Origin: Accumulibacter sp964420975
Lineage (GTDB): Bacteria; Pseudomonadota; Gammaproteobacteria; Burkholderiales; Rhodocyclaceae
Length of the DNA: 64,000 nucleotides
Reading direction: 5' to 3'
NCBI GenBank assembly: GCA_964420975.1
Contig: CAYQVH010000005.1
Coordinates: 62,001 to 126,000 of the forward strand
Shown here: positions 1 through 8,863 of the stretch, one piece after another
Position numbering within the stretch: position 1 is the first letter of the stretch
Layout of the letters: the number at the start of each line of letters is the position of its first letter
Made by a program: the position numbers and the translations under genes
The notes under the pieces: model-generated
The model's database searches: none
What the model was told of the DNA's origin: nothing
What the model saw: only the letters and a program-made list of their open reading frames with translations

Positions 1-1238
1 GTTTGGTTCCAGGGAGCGACTTTCAGCAGCAGCAACATGCCGGGTACGGCGAGCGAAAAACAAAGAAAGAAGAAACCTACCCAGCCGAGCGCCTCGGCCA
101 GTGCTCCGGCGCTGGCGTTGATGAACGTTCGCGGTACCGCCGCGAGGCTGGTAAACAAGGCGAACTGCGTCGCGGTAAACGCGGGATTCGTGGCGCGGGC
201 AATGAAGGCGGTAAACGCCGCGGTGCCGAGTCCGACGCCCAGGTACTCGGCGGCGATGACTGCCGCCAAGGCGGCTCGGTCGAAGCCGTCTACGGAAACG
301 CGTACGCCGCGCCAGGCGAGCCACGCGAAGCCCAGAATCGTCACCCACTGCACGACGCCGAACAGCCAGAGTCCACGATTGATCCCCAGACGCACCATCC
401 AGAGACCGCCGAGCAGCCCTCCGAAGACGGCTGGCCACAAGCCGGCGTGCTTGGCAATGACGCCGACGTCGGTCTTGCTGTAGCCCAGATCAAGATAGAA
501 CGGCGTCGATAAGGCGGTTGCCAACGAATCGCCGAGCTTGTAGAGAAAAATGAAGCCCAGGACCAACAGCGCACCACTCCACCCTTGGCGGCCGATGAAC
601 TCACGGAAGGGCTCGATCACGGCATCGCGCAAGGTCTTCGGCGCGCTATTCGCCGGCGGCTCGTCGACGAGCAGGATCATGACCATCCCCGGCACCATGA
701 AAGCCGCCGTGATCCAGAAGACCTGATCCCAGGGCAAGAGGTCGGCAAGAATGAGTGACAGCGACCCTGGAACCAGGCCGGCGACGCGATAGGCGTTGAC
801 GTGAACGGAGTTGCCTAGCCCGAGTTCATCGTCACTCAGTATCTCGCGGCGAAACGCGTCGAGTGCGACGTCCTGTGTCGCCGACAGGAAAGCCAGGAAC
901 GCCGACAACGCGATCACCGGTACCAGGTGTTGCGTTGGCGAGAAGCCGCCGAGCAAGCCGATCGCGAACAGCAATCCGATCTGACAGACCAGCGTCCAGC
1001 CCCGACGGCGACCGAGCGGCAACGGGTAGCGGTCGAGCAACGGCGACCAGAGAAACTTCCAGGTATAAGGGAATTGAATCAGCGCGAAAAAACCGATCGT
1101 CTTCAGATCGACGCCGTCACTACGCAACCAGGCCGGCAGCAGGTTGAGCAGCAGATAGAGCGGAAGCCCGGAACTGAACCCCGTGAATACACAGATCAGC
1201 ATCCGCCTGCTGAGCAGCAGGCGCAGCGCCTCCGGCAT
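1..1238 (-). CDS. ampG: AmpG-type muropeptide permease (MFS), C-terminus cut by window edge
   Basis: Inner-membrane major-facilitator protein of the AmpG family, which imports anhydro-muropeptides from the periplasm for cell-wall recycling. The reverse-strand translation is open for 412 codons to the window edge. It starts MPEALRLLLSRRMLICVF and alternates hydrophobic helices with short charged loops. A loop around residues 57-72 reads WKFLWSPLLDRYPLPL, and a later segment has STPFYLDLGYSKTDVG, both typical of AmpG. The ATG overlaps the TGA of metW (TGATG), which fixes the start and implies translational coupling. The last residues lie outside the window. AmpG rather than another MFS importer is likely but rests on motif recognition. 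Confidence 0.85.
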   Translation of the reverse strand, partial: MPEALRLLLSRRMLICVFTGFSSGLPLYLLLNLLPAWLRSDGVDLKTIGFFALIQFPYTWKFLWSPLLDRYPLPLGRRRGWTLVCQIGLLFAIGLLGGFSPTQHLVPVIALSAFLAFLSATQDVALDAFRREILSDDELGLGNSVHVNAYRVAGLVPGSLSLILADLLPWDQVFWITAAFMVPGMVMILLVDEPPANSAPKTLRDAVIEPFREFIGRQGWSGALLVLGFIFLYKLGDSLATALSTPFYLDLGYSKTDVGVIAKHAGLWPAVFGGLLGGLWMVRLGINRGLWLFGVVQWVTILGFAWLAWRGVRVSVDGFDRAALAAVIAAEYLGVGLGTAAFTAFIARATNPAFTATQFALFTSLAAVPRTFINASAGALAEALGWVGFFFLCFSLAVPGMLLLLKVAPWNQ

Positions 1239-1861
1239 CAGGAGGCACGGCCAAGCCGATAGAAGGCGAGACTCCCGTTCAGGTTGGGATCGTCTGCCAC
1301 CTCGCGCCCGTTTTCGTCAAAGGCGAGGCGTTCGCGGATCGCGATGCCAAGCCGGCCGCACAACTCCTCAAAATCGGCGATGGTAAAGAAACGTACGTTC
1401 GGCGTGTCGAACCAGTCGTACGGCAGATCCTCGGAAACCGGCATGCGTCCGCCGGCGATCGCCGCCCGATTGGCGCGGTAGGCGAAGTTCGGAAAGCTGA
1501 CCACCGCTTCCTCGCCGACCCGCAGCATCTCGTTGAGGATGCGCTCGGTCTGGTGCATCGTTTGCAAGGCTTGGGAAATGATGACGTGGTCGAACGAGTG
1601 ATCCTCGAAGCCCGACAAACCACATTCGATGTCCATCTGGATCACGTCGACTCCATTGCGGATGCAGGCAAGCACACTTTCGTGGTCGATCTCGACGCCA
1701 TAGCCGCTGACATCTCGGGTTTCCGCCAGGTAGCGGAGCAGTCGACCGTCGCCACAGCCCAGATCGAGAACCCGTTCGCCCGGCGGGATCCAGCTGGCGA
1801 TGACCGCGAAGTCGAAACGCTCGCGCTGTTCGGCTCTCGCCCGGCGTTCCTGCTCGGTCAT
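1238..1861 (-). CDS. metW: MetW, methionine biosynthesis protein (SAM-methyltransferase fold)
   Basis: MetW is a class I SAM-methyltransferase-like protein almost always encoded beside metX. In proteobacteria it is needed for, or stimulates, homoserine acylation. The 207-aa product has the SAM-binding glycine motif VLDLGCGDG near residues 31-39, the acidic residues of GVEIDHE about 20 residues later, and the family signature SFPNFAYRANR in the middle. Length matches the family. The gene overlaps the end of metX by 4 bp and its stop overlaps the start of ampG, so metX-metW-ampG should be read from one transcript. Confidence 0.95.
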   Translation of the reverse strand: MTEQERRARAEQRERFDFAVIASWIPPGERVLDLGCGDGRLLRYLAETRDVSGYGVEIDHESVLACIRNGVDVIQMDIECGLSGFEDHSFDHVIISQALQTMHQTERILNEMLRVGEEAVVSFPNFAYRANRAAIAGGRMPVSEDLPYDWFDTPNVRFFTIADFEELCGRLGIAIRERLAFDENGREVADDPNLNGSLAFYRLGRAS

Positions 1862-2985
1862 ACCGCGATGTTCTCCAGGTAGGCACCGAGCAGCGCATGG
1901 TAGTGCGGGTCGTCGAGCAGAAAGGAGTCGTGCCCGGCGTCGCAGTCGATCTCGGCATAGACGACGTGCAGTCGATTATGGAGCAGCGCGAAGACGATTT
2001 CGCGTGAGCGCGCCGGCGCGAAACGCCAGTCGGTCGAGAAGCTGGCGACGAAGAAACTCGCGCTGGCGCGGGCGAATGCGGCGGCGAGGTTGCCGTCGTA
2101 GTCGTACGCGGGATCGAAGTAGTCCAGCGTCTTGGTCATCATCAAGTACGTGTTGGCGTCGAAGAAGCCGGCAAACTTGTTGCCCTGATGCCGCAAGTAC
2201 GACTCGATCTCGAAGTCGACGTCGTAGCTATACTTGTGTTCGCCATGACGCAGTTGGCGGCCAAACTTCTCGGCCATCTGACTATCGGACAAATAGGTGA
2301 TGTGACCGACCATCCGCGCCAGACGCAACCCGCGCGCCGGCACGACGCCGTAGTCGGCGTAGTAGCCGCTGTGGAAGTCGGGGTCGGAAAGAATCGCCTG
2401 TCGTGCGACCTCGTTGAATGCGATGTTTTGTGCCGAAAGCTTGGGTGCCGAAGCAATCACCACCGCGTGCCGAACGCGCGACGGAAACTGCAACGACCAG
2501 GCAATCGCCTGCATGCCCCCGAGGCTACCGCCGATTACCGCCGCCCAGGTTTCGATCCCGAGGTGATCGGCGAGTCGGGCTTGCGCGGCCACCCAGTCCT
2601 CGACCGTGACCAAGGGAAAGTCGGCCCCGTAGCGCTTGCCGGTCTCCGGGTTGAGCGACAACGGTCCGGTCGAGCCGTAGCAGCCGCCAAGATTGTTGAC
2701 CCCGACGACGAAAAATTTGCGTGTGTCGAGCGGCTTGCCAGGGCCGACAAGATTGTCCCACCAACCGACGTTATCGGGATCGTCGGCGTAAACGCCGGCG
2801 ACGTGGTGACTGCCGGAAAGCGCGTGACAGACGAGCACCGCGTTCGATCCGTCTGTATTGAGCGTGCCGTAGGTCTCGAAAACCAGCGTCCAGCCGGGCA
2901 GCAACGCGCCACTCTTGAGGGCCAGGACTTCGTCGAAGTGCACCGTGGACGCCGCAACCACACCGACCGAGTTCTCCTTGCTCAT
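1858..2985 (-). CDS. metX: Homoserine O-acyltransferase (MetX, probably succinyltransferase)
   Basis: Alpha/beta-hydrolase enzyme that acylates homoserine in the first committed step of methionine synthesis. The 375-aa product carries the nucleophile elbow GGSLGG with Ser154, the oxyanion-region motif NNLGGCYGSTGP (about 98-108), and a C-terminal DAGHDSFLLD segment with the catalytic His. Many proteobacterial MetX proteins use succinyl-CoA rather than acetyl-CoA. I infer that here from lineage and the MetW partner, so the acyl donor is uncertain. The ATG overlaps the stop of ptsI (TGATG), an unusual coupling of methionine synthesis to PTS enzyme I. Confidence 0.94.
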   Translation of the reverse strand: MSKENSVGVVAASTVHFDEVLALKSGALLPGWTLVFETYGTLNTDGSNAVLVCHALSGSHHVAGVYADDPDNVGWWDNLVGPGKPLDTRKFFVVGVNNLGGCYGSTGPLSLNPETGKRYGADFPLVTVEDWVAAQARLADHLGIETWAAVIGGSLGGMQAIAWSLQFPSRVRHAVVIASAPKLSAQNIAFNEVARQAILSDPDFHSGYYADYGVVPARGLRLARMVGHITYLSDSQMAEKFGRQLRHGEHKYSYDVDFEIESYLRHQGNKFAGFFDANTYLMMTKTLDYFDPAYDYDGNLAAAFARASASFFVASFSTDWRFAPARSREIVFALLHNRLHVVYAEIDCDAGHDSFLLDDPHYHALLGAYLENIAV

Positions 2986-4727
2986 CAGGCGTTGAGTTTC
3001 TCCAGTTGCTCGCGGATCTTGGCGGGCTCTTCATGGCGCAGCAGGCGGCGAACGATCGGGGCGAGTTCCGCGCAGCTGCTCTGCATGATTTTCTGTTTAA
3101 CCAGCAGGACCTGCGCCGGATGCATCGAAAACTGGCGTAGGCCCATCCCGAGCAGTAGACGCGTCAGGTTCGGATCGCCGGCCAGTTCGCCACATATCGA
3201 AACCGGAATCGCGACCTTCTCGGCACTGGCGATCGTGTGCGCGAGCAGCATCAATACCGCTGGATGGAGCGGGTCGTAAAGATGGGCGACCTGCTCGTCG
3301 CTGCGGTCGATTGCCAGCGTGTACTGGATCAGGTCGTTGGTCCCGATGGAAAGAAAATTGACTCGGCGCAGGAAGAGTCCTACCGCCAATGCGGCGGCCG
3401 GAATCTCGATCATCGCGCCAATGGGAATCGCTTCGTCGAACGGCACGCGCTCGGCGCGCAGAGCCGACTTGGCGCGTTCGATCGCCGCCAGGGTCTGGTC
3501 GATTTCGTTTGCCTGGGAAAGCATCGGAATCAATAGCTTGATCTTGCCGTAGCGGGAGGCTCGGAGAATCGCCCGTACCTGCGTCTGGAACATTTTCGGC
3601 TCTGCCAGCGACAGCCGAATGGCGCGCAAGCCGAGCGCCGGATTGGTCTGCTGCCGATCACCCTGAACCTTCTCCGGGTGGAGATCCTTGTCATAGCCGA
3701 GGTCGAAGGTGCGGATCGTGACGGGCCGAGTGCCCATGCCTTTGACCACCGTTCGGTAGGCTTCAAACTGCTCCTCCTCGGTCGGCATGTCACCGCGATC
3801 GAGAAACAGAAATTCGGTACGAAACAAGCCGATCCCCTCGGCGCCGCCGTCGAGCGCATTGGAGACGTCACCGGGCAATTCGATGTTGGCGTAGAGGTCG
3901 ATGTCGACGCCATCAAGAGTCGTCGAACGCGCCGTCTTCAGGCGCCGCAGCTTGTTGCGCTCGAGCTCGATCTGGCTCTTGCGCAGGCGGTACTCTTCGA
4001 GGACGCGCTCGTCGGGGTTGACGATCAGCACGCCGCGTGTTCCGTCAACGATCAGCACTTCCTCGTCGCGAATCAGCTGCCGGGCATTGAACAGGCCGAG
4101 GACGGCGGGAATGCGCAAGCTGCGGGCAAGTATCGCGGTATGCGAAGTCGAGCCGCCGACGTCGGTGACGAAGGCCGCGAAGTGGTGGTCCTTGTAGGCG
4201 ATGACGTCTGCCGGCGACAGGTCGTGGGCGACGACGATCAGATTCTCCTCCTTCATTCCCTTGACGTCGCGCAGCGACATTCTTCCTGGCTGCCCAACGA
4301 GTTCCTTGATCACGCGTTCGACCACCTGGCGGACGTCGTAGCTGCGCTCGCGCAAGTAGGTGTCGTCGAGGCGCTCGAACTCACCGACTAGAATCTCCAT
4401 CTGTTGCACGAGCGCCCATTCGGCGTTACAGCGACGTTCGCGGATCAGCTGCTTGGGCGTTTCGGCCAGTTCCGGATCGGCAAGGATCATCGTGTGCAGG
4501 TCGATGAACGCGCCGAATTCGCTCGACGCGTGCTGCAAGCGCTGCCTGAGGGCGGCAAACTCGTCTCGCACGCGCGCGATGGCGGCTTCAAAGCGAGCCA
4601 CTTCTTTGTCGACCAGCCGCGGCGAAATGACCAAGTGCGACACCTCGAGCGTGGCGTGCGACATCAGGTGCGCCTGGCCGATCGCGATGCCCCCGGAGAC
4701 CGGCAGACCGTGGAGCGTAAAGCTCAT
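2985..4727 (-). CDS. ptsI: PTS enzyme I (phosphoenolpyruvate-protein phosphotransferase)
   Basis: Cytoplasmic enzyme that takes phosphate from PEP and passes it to HPr. The 580-aa product has all expected parts: the HPr-binding helical domain near 25-145, the phospho-histidine loop GGSTSHTAI with His196, the PEP-binding barrel with GLFRTEFLF, and the conserved SICGELAGD Cys motif near the C-terminus. Length is normal. It lies 6 bp after ptsH and is followed by metX with overlapping stop and start. There is no sugar permease (IIB/IIC) nearby, so the phosphorelay probably serves regulation through the IIA protein rather than sugar uptake. Confidence 0.97.
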   Translation of the reverse strand: MSFTLHGLPVSGGIAIGQAHLMSHATLEVSHLVISPRLVDKEVARFEAAIARVRDEFAALRQRLQHASSEFGAFIDLHTMILADPELAETPKQLIRERRCNAEWALVQQMEILVGEFERLDDTYLRERSYDVRQVVERVIKELVGQPGRMSLRDVKGMKEENLIVVAHDLSPADVIAYKDHHFAAFVTDVGGSTSHTAILARSLRIPAVLGLFNARQLIRDEEVLIVDGTRGVLIVNPDERVLEEYRLRKSQIELERNKLRRLKTARSTTLDGVDIDLYANIELPGDVSNALDGGAEGIGLFRTEFLFLDRGDMPTEEEQFEAYRTVVKGMGTRPVTIRTFDLGYDKDLHPEKVQGDRQQTNPALGLRAIRLSLAEPKMFQTQVRAILRASRYGKIKLLIPMLSQANEIDQTLAAIERAKSALRAERVPFDEAIPIGAMIEIPAAALAVGLFLRRVNFLSIGTNDLIQYTLAIDRSDEQVAHLYDPLHPAVLMLLAHTIASAEKVAIPVSICGELAGDPNLTRLLLGMGLRQFSMHPAQVLLVKQKIMQSSCAELAPIVRRLLRHEEPAKIREQLEKLNA

Positions 4728-4733
4728 GATGAG

Positions 4734-5003
4734 CTACTCGGCCTCGCCAAAACGTGCGGCGATCAGTTCACGAATGGCGTCATTGGCGGCTTGCTCGTCG
4801 TCACCCGCGGTTTCGACGATGACCACCGCTCCTTTGCCTGCGGCCAGCATCATCACTCCCATGATGCTCTTGGCGTTAATGCGACGCTCTCCCTTTTCCA
4901 TCCAGACATCGCTTTCGAAACTGCTCGCGAGCTGTGTCAGCTTTGCCGACGCACGGGCATGCAGGCCCAACTTGTTGAGAATTGAGGACTCTGTACGTAC
5001 CAT
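4734..5003 (-). CDS. ptsH: HPr phosphocarrier protein
   Basis: Small phosphocarrier between enzyme I and IIA proteins. The 89-aa product has the active-site histidine His15 in LGLHARAS and the regulatory-serine region with Ser46 in INAKSIMGVMML. In many betaproteobacteria this Ser is phosphorylated by HPrK, but hprK is not in this window. Length is standard. It sits between the IIA gene (26 bp upstream) and ptsI (6 bp downstream), an arrangement common in bacteria with a regulatory PTS. Confidence 0.97.
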   Translation of the reverse strand: MVRTESSILNKLGLHARASAKLTQLASSFESDVWMEKGERRINAKSIMGVMMLAAGKGAVVIVETAGDDEQAANDAIRELIAARFGEAE

Positions 5004-5029
5004 ATGGCTTGTTCCCCCCTCACGACGAC

Positions 5030-5416
5030 CTAGCGGGCCAGCGTAATCACGCCGTCGCGGGCGCCGCTGACGGCCTTCTGGATCATGGTTTCCATTCCCT
5101 TTTCGCGATAGGTCAACGCGCGCAGCAGCATCGGCAGATTGAGCCCGGCAACGCCTTCGATGCGCCCCGGATCAAGCAGTTTGAGCGCCAGATTTGCCGG
5201 TGTCGCGCCAAACACGTCGGTCATGATCAACACCCCTTCACCCGCGTCGACCTCGCCCAGCAACAGACGGGCCAACGGCAGAATGTCCAATGGGTCATCC
5301 TGTGCGGCGACGCCGAGCTGGGCGATCAATGGCGGTCGTTTGTTGAGCACGTGACAGACGTTCTGGATCAAACTTTCGCCGAATGAGCCGTGCGTCACCA
5401 AGAGTATTCCGATCAT
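5030..5416 (-). CDS. PTS EIIA component, mannose/fructose (Man) family
   Basis: Stand-alone IIA protein of the mannose-type PTS. The 128-aa product begins MIGILLVTHGSFGESL, with the phospho-accepting His9, and has the MTDVFGATPANLA segment typical of IIA-Man. No IIB, IIC or IID partner is encoded nearby. In betaproteobacteria such orphan IIA-HPr-EI sets act as a signalling phosphorelay rather than a transporter, and that role is inferred here. The start has AAGG a few bases upstream. It is the first gene of a likely IIA-ptsH-ptsI-metX-metW-ampG transcript. A 71-bp gap separates it from apbE. Confidence 0.92.
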   Translation of the reverse strand: MIGILLVTHGSFGESLIQNVCHVLNKRPPLIAQLGVAAQDDPLDILPLARLLLGEVDAGEGVLIMTDVFGATPANLALKLLDPGRIEGVAGLNLPMLLRALTYREKGMETMIQKAVSGARDGVITLAR

Positions 5417-5487
5417 CGCCTTTACCCATCGACACGGTCGACCATTTTAAGGGATTCCACGACCGACGAGCGTGCCGAGACGAGTCT

Positions 5488-6534
5488 TCACGGGACCACC
5501 ACCACCTCGCGAGGCTTGTCGCCGACAAATTCGAGACGCCGTTGCAGGGCGGCCGTCACCTCGATGCGACCACTGGCAGTGACGCGCAGGACGTGATCTA
5601 CCGCCAGGCGTCGTGCCAGTTGTGGCCAATCGTCACCAACGATGAACAGAGGCTTGCTGAGCGCGTCGGAGAGCGTTCCCGCCTCGCGACCGGGGGAGAT
5701 CAGCACCGTCACAGCCTGCGTGTGTTTTGGCGGACGCCCGCTGCGCGGATCAAGCACGTGACCATAGCGTTCGCCGGCGAACTCGAAAAAGCGCTGGTAA
5801 TCCCCCGAGGTGCCGATCGCTTCGCCATCGTCGAGATCAACGATGGCGATCGGGCCGGCGGCCCGCGGGTGTTGGATACCGACTCGCCAGCGTTGGCCGT
5901 TCTTGCTGCCGAGCGCGATGACGTTGCCACCGATGTTGATCAGCGCGTTTTGAATACCGTGCTGCCGAAGAAGGGTCGCACCGCGGTCGAGAGCGACGCC
6001 TTTCAGGTAGCCGCCAAAGTCGAGTGCCAGGCGCGCGGTACCGCCGCTGACGCCGCCGCTTTCATCGACTCTCAGATCAGCGATGCCACGAGGGGCGGCT
6101 TGCCACTCGGCGAGGCGGGCGGCGTCGGGGATCTGCCCCGGAAATTCGTCGGACTGAAACCCCCAGAGACGAACGAGCCAACCGACCCCTGGATCGAAGA
6201 GTCGTTCGCTGGCGCGCGACAAGCGCTGCGCGTCGTGGATCAACGCCGCCAGCTCCGTGCTCACTTGCTGTCGCTTCCCGGCGGCCAGCGCGTCGTTCAG
6301 CGCCGTCAGTTCGGACGGTTTCCACGCGTGATACGTGCGGTGCAGACGGTCAAACTCGCGCAGCACCGCGTTTGCGGCGGGGCGCGACTGTGCTTCGGCG
6401 ACCCCCGCGATCAGGACTTCGACGCGCGTGCCGAAAACAAAGCTTTCCTGGTGAGACAACGGCGCTCGGTTGCAGCCCGCGAGCGCGATGAGGCCGAGGC
6501 ATAAGCCGAGAGAAGCTAGTCGTCGGCCGCGCAA
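5488..6534 (-). CDS. apbE: ApbE-type FMN transferase lipoprotein
   Basis: Mg-dependent flavin transferase that attaches FMN from FAD to Thr residues of exported redox proteins, such as NQR or RNF subunits. I chose a TTG start inside the end of gshB. It gives a compact lipoprotein signal, MRGRRLASLGLCLGLIALAGC, with a LAGC lipobox, and has GGAG 6 bases upstream. The only alternative is an ATG at 6606 that adds 24 charged residues before the signal. The mature part has FVFGTRVEV near the start, the LALDFGGYLKG motif mid-protein, and GTLSDALSKPLFI with the metal-binding Asp late. No flavinylated target is encoded in the window. Confidence 0.9.
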   Translation of the reverse strand: MRGRRLASLGLCLGLIALAGCNRAPLSHQESFVFGTRVEVLIAGVAEAQSRPAANAVLREFDRLHRTYHAWKPSELTALNDALAAGKRQQVSTELAALIHDAQRLSRASERLFDPGVGWLVRLWGFQSDEFPGQIPDAARLAEWQAAPRGIADLRVDESGGVSGGTARLALDFGGYLKGVALDRGATLLRQHGIQNALINIGGNVIALGSKNGQRWRVGIQHPRAAGPIAIVDLDDGEAIGTSGDYQRFFEFAGERYGHVLDPRSGRPPKHTQAVTVLISPGREAGTLSDALSKPLFIVGDDWPQLARRLAVDHVLRVTASGRIEVTAALQRRLEFVGDKPREVVVVP

Positions 6535-7469
6535 GCGCGCTCCAGCGCAGCGATCATCGTCTCGGCGACGTCGAACCCCGTTTGTTCGGCGATCTCGACC
6601 ATGCACGTCGGGCTGGTGACGTTGATTTCGGTCAGCCAGTCACCGATGACGTCGAGGCCGACGAGCAGCAGTCCGCGAGCGGCAAGCGTCGGCGCCAACG
6701 AGCGCGCAATCTCGTCATCGCGCGCCGTCAGTTGACGAGCAACTCCCGTTCCCCCGGCGGCGAGGTTGCCACGTGTTTCACCGGCCTTGGGGATTCTCGC
6801 CAGACACCACGGAATCACCTGTCCACCAACCAGCAGAATACGCTTGTCACCGTCGGCGATCTCCGGAATGTAGCGCTGTGCCATCACCGTACGCGCGCCG
6901 TCGCGGGTAAGCGTTTCGACGATCACGTTGCGGTTTGGGTCCTCCCGGCGCACCCGAAACACCTGGCTGCCGCCCATGCCGTCGAGGGGCTTCAGGACGG
7001 TGTCGCGCTCGAGCTCGATGAACGCCTGCAGCACGGCCGGATCGCGGGCCACGGTCGTCGGCACGGTAAGGTGGGCAAACTCGGCCACCGCCAGCTTTTC
7101 CGAATGATCGCGCAAGGCGCGCGGTCGATTGAAGACCCGCGCCCCCTCGGCTTCGGCGCGCTCGAGCAGCCAGGTCGTGGTCACGTACTCGATATCGAAC
7201 GGCGGGTCCTTGCGCATGAGGACGGCAGAAAAGTCGCGCAGCGCGACGACATGGCGGTCGATTTCGACGTACCACTCGTGATCGTCGCCCAGCATTTCCA
7301 GGTGTACCGCCTCTGCGCAGATGCCATGCAGCGGCGACGCGTGGATTGCGGCCTGTTGGATCGTCCACACCGCGTGTCCGGCTGCCTGGGCGGCCCGCAT
7401 CAGGGCGACGCTGGTATCCTTGTACGCCTTGAGCGACGGCAAAGGGTCGACGATGAAGGCTAGGCGCAT
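6516..7469 (-). CDS. gshB: Glutathione synthetase
   Basis: ATP-grasp ligase that adds glycine to gamma-glutamylcysteine, the last step of glutathione synthesis. The 317-aa product has the expected N-terminal domain (MRLAFIVDPLPSLKAYKDTS), the KPLDGMGGSQVFR nucleotide-binding segment in the middle, and the C-terminal metal- and substrate-binding region with GLDVIGDWLTEINVTSPT. Length fits the proteobacterial enzyme. It overlaps the end of gshA by 10 bp, so the two glutathione genes are co-transcribed, and the apbE start lies within its last codons. Confidence 0.97.
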   Translation of the reverse strand: MRLAFIVDPLPSLKAYKDTSVALMRAAQAAGHAVWTIQQAAIHASPLHGICAEAVHLEMLGDDHEWYVEIDRHVVALRDFSAVLMRKDPPFDIEYVTTTWLLERAEAEGARVFNRPRALRDHSEKLAVAEFAHLTVPTTVARDPAVLQAFIELERDTVLKPLDGMGGSQVFRVRREDPNRNVIVETLTRDGARTVMAQRYIPEIADGDKRILLVGGQVIPWCLARIPKAGETRGNLAAGGTGVARQLTARDDEIARSLAPTLAARGLLLVGLDVIGDWLTEINVTSPTCMVEIAEQTGFDVAETMIAALERACAADD

Positions 7470-8770
7470 GATCTGTGCTCCTCGACAGGTCGCGTGCGCT
7501 CGAGTTCAAGCGCTGCCGCGAGATGCGCCAGCCGGGCGACGACCCCGTAGGTGTAAAAACGGTTCGGCGCGGCATCGGGGTTCTGACATTGGTCGGGAAA
7601 CGAGCAACTGGTTTCGAACGCCAGGCGCTCGAAGTGCATTCCGGGGGCGTTGAGGTTCTCGTCGCGCCCGCGCCCACTGTGGACGCGGTAAAAGCCGCCG
7701 ACAACGAAGCGGTCGATCATGTAGACGACCGGTTCCGCAACTCCTTCCTGGCTGCCGCTACCGACCACCTCGTCGCTATGCACACCTTCCTGGATGATCA
7801 CCTGCGATACCGCCAGGCCCTCTTTGATTACCGACATCTTGTTGCGCTGGCGGCGACTCAGACCCGTCACCTGCGACGCGTCCTTGACCGTCATCACGCC
7901 CATGCCGTAGGTCCCGGCGTCGGCTTTGACGACAACGTACGGCGTTTCCTCGATCCCGTACTGCCGGTATTTATCGCGAATCAGGTCGAGCACGGCGGCG
8001 ACGTTGGACGCCAGGCATTCCTCCCCCTCGCGCTGGTGGAAATTGACCCTCTCGCACACCGCGAAATACGGATTGATGCGCCAGGGATCGATGCCGACGA
8101 CCTTGGCGAAGTTGCCGGCAACTTCATCGTAAGCGGCGAAATGGTTGGACTTGCGACGCACGGCCCAGCCGGCGTGCAAAGGCGGCAACAGGATCTGTTC
8201 GTCGAGGTTGCGCAATACTCTCGGGATTCCCGCTGACAAGTCGTTGTTGAGCAGGACGGCGCACGGTTCGAAGCCGTCAACGCCGAGTCGATTGCGCCGG
8301 CGCAACAGCGGTTCAAGCAGCAAGGACGTCCCGTCGGGAAGTGCCACCGGCGTCGGTCGGTCGACCTCCGGCGACAGCGATCCGATTCGCACCTCGAGTC
8401 CGGTCAGCCTGAGGATTGACGCCAGTTGCGCAAGGTTTTGCAGGTAGAACAGATTGCGCGTATGGCTTTCGGGGATCAGCAGCAGGCGCCTGGCGTCCGG
8501 ACAAAGCCGGTCGACCAGTGACACCGCCGCCTGAACACAGAGCGGCAAAAAGCTTGCGTCCAGATTGTTGAAGCCACCGGGAAACAGGTTCATGTCGACC
8601 GGGGCCAGCTTGAAACCGGAGTTGCGCAGGTCGACCGAGCCATAAAACGGCGGCGCGTGCTCCTGCCACTGGCTACGCAACCAGCGTTCAATCTCGGACA
8701 TGGCGTCGAGAAAGCAACGCTCGACTTCCAGCATCGGGCCCTTGAGCGCCGTCGTCAGGCGTGGAACCAT
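7460..8770 (-). CDS. gshA: Glutamate-cysteine ligase, proteobacterial type distinct from E. coli GshA
   Basis: First enzyme of glutathione synthesis. The product (436 aa from the chosen start) belongs to the glutamate-cysteine ligase family of betaproteobacteria and acidithiobacilli, which does not resemble E. coli GshA. Recognisable segments are FKLAPVDMNLFPGGFNNLD near residue 50, VVVKADAGTYGMGVMTVKD in the middle and VYMIDRFVVGGFYRVHSG late. I chose the ATG with a strong GAGGAG site 7-8 bases upstream, not the frame start 24 codons earlier. Coupling to gshB supports the call. Confidence 0.92.
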   Translation of the reverse strand: MVPRLTTALKGPMLEVERCFLDAMSEIERWLRSQWQEHAPPFYGSVDLRNSGFKLAPVDMNLFPGGFNNLDASFLPLCVQAAVSLVDRLCPDARRLLLIPESHTRNLFYLQNLAQLASILRLTGLEVRIGSLSPEVDRPTPVALPDGTSLLLEPLLRRRNRLGVDGFEPCAVLLNNDLSAGIPRVLRNLDEQILLPPLHAGWAVRRKSNHFAAYDEVAGNFAKVVGIDPWRINPYFAVCERVNFHQREGEECLASNVAAVLDLIRDKYRQYGIEETPYVVVKADAGTYGMGVMTVKDASQVTGLSRRQRNKMSVIKEGLAVSQVIIQEGVHSDEVVGSGSQEGVAEPVVYMIDRFVVGGFYRVHSGRGRDENLNAPGMHFERLAFETSCSFPDQCQNPDAAPNRFYTYGVVARLAHLAAALELERTRPVEEHRSCA

Positions 8771-8863
8771 CGTCAAATCTCCTCGTTGGCTGGCGCCGGT
8801 GCAGCGAGAGCGGGCAGCAGCAGGACGCGGGCGGCTGGCCATTCCGCCGTTTCGCTTGCCATC

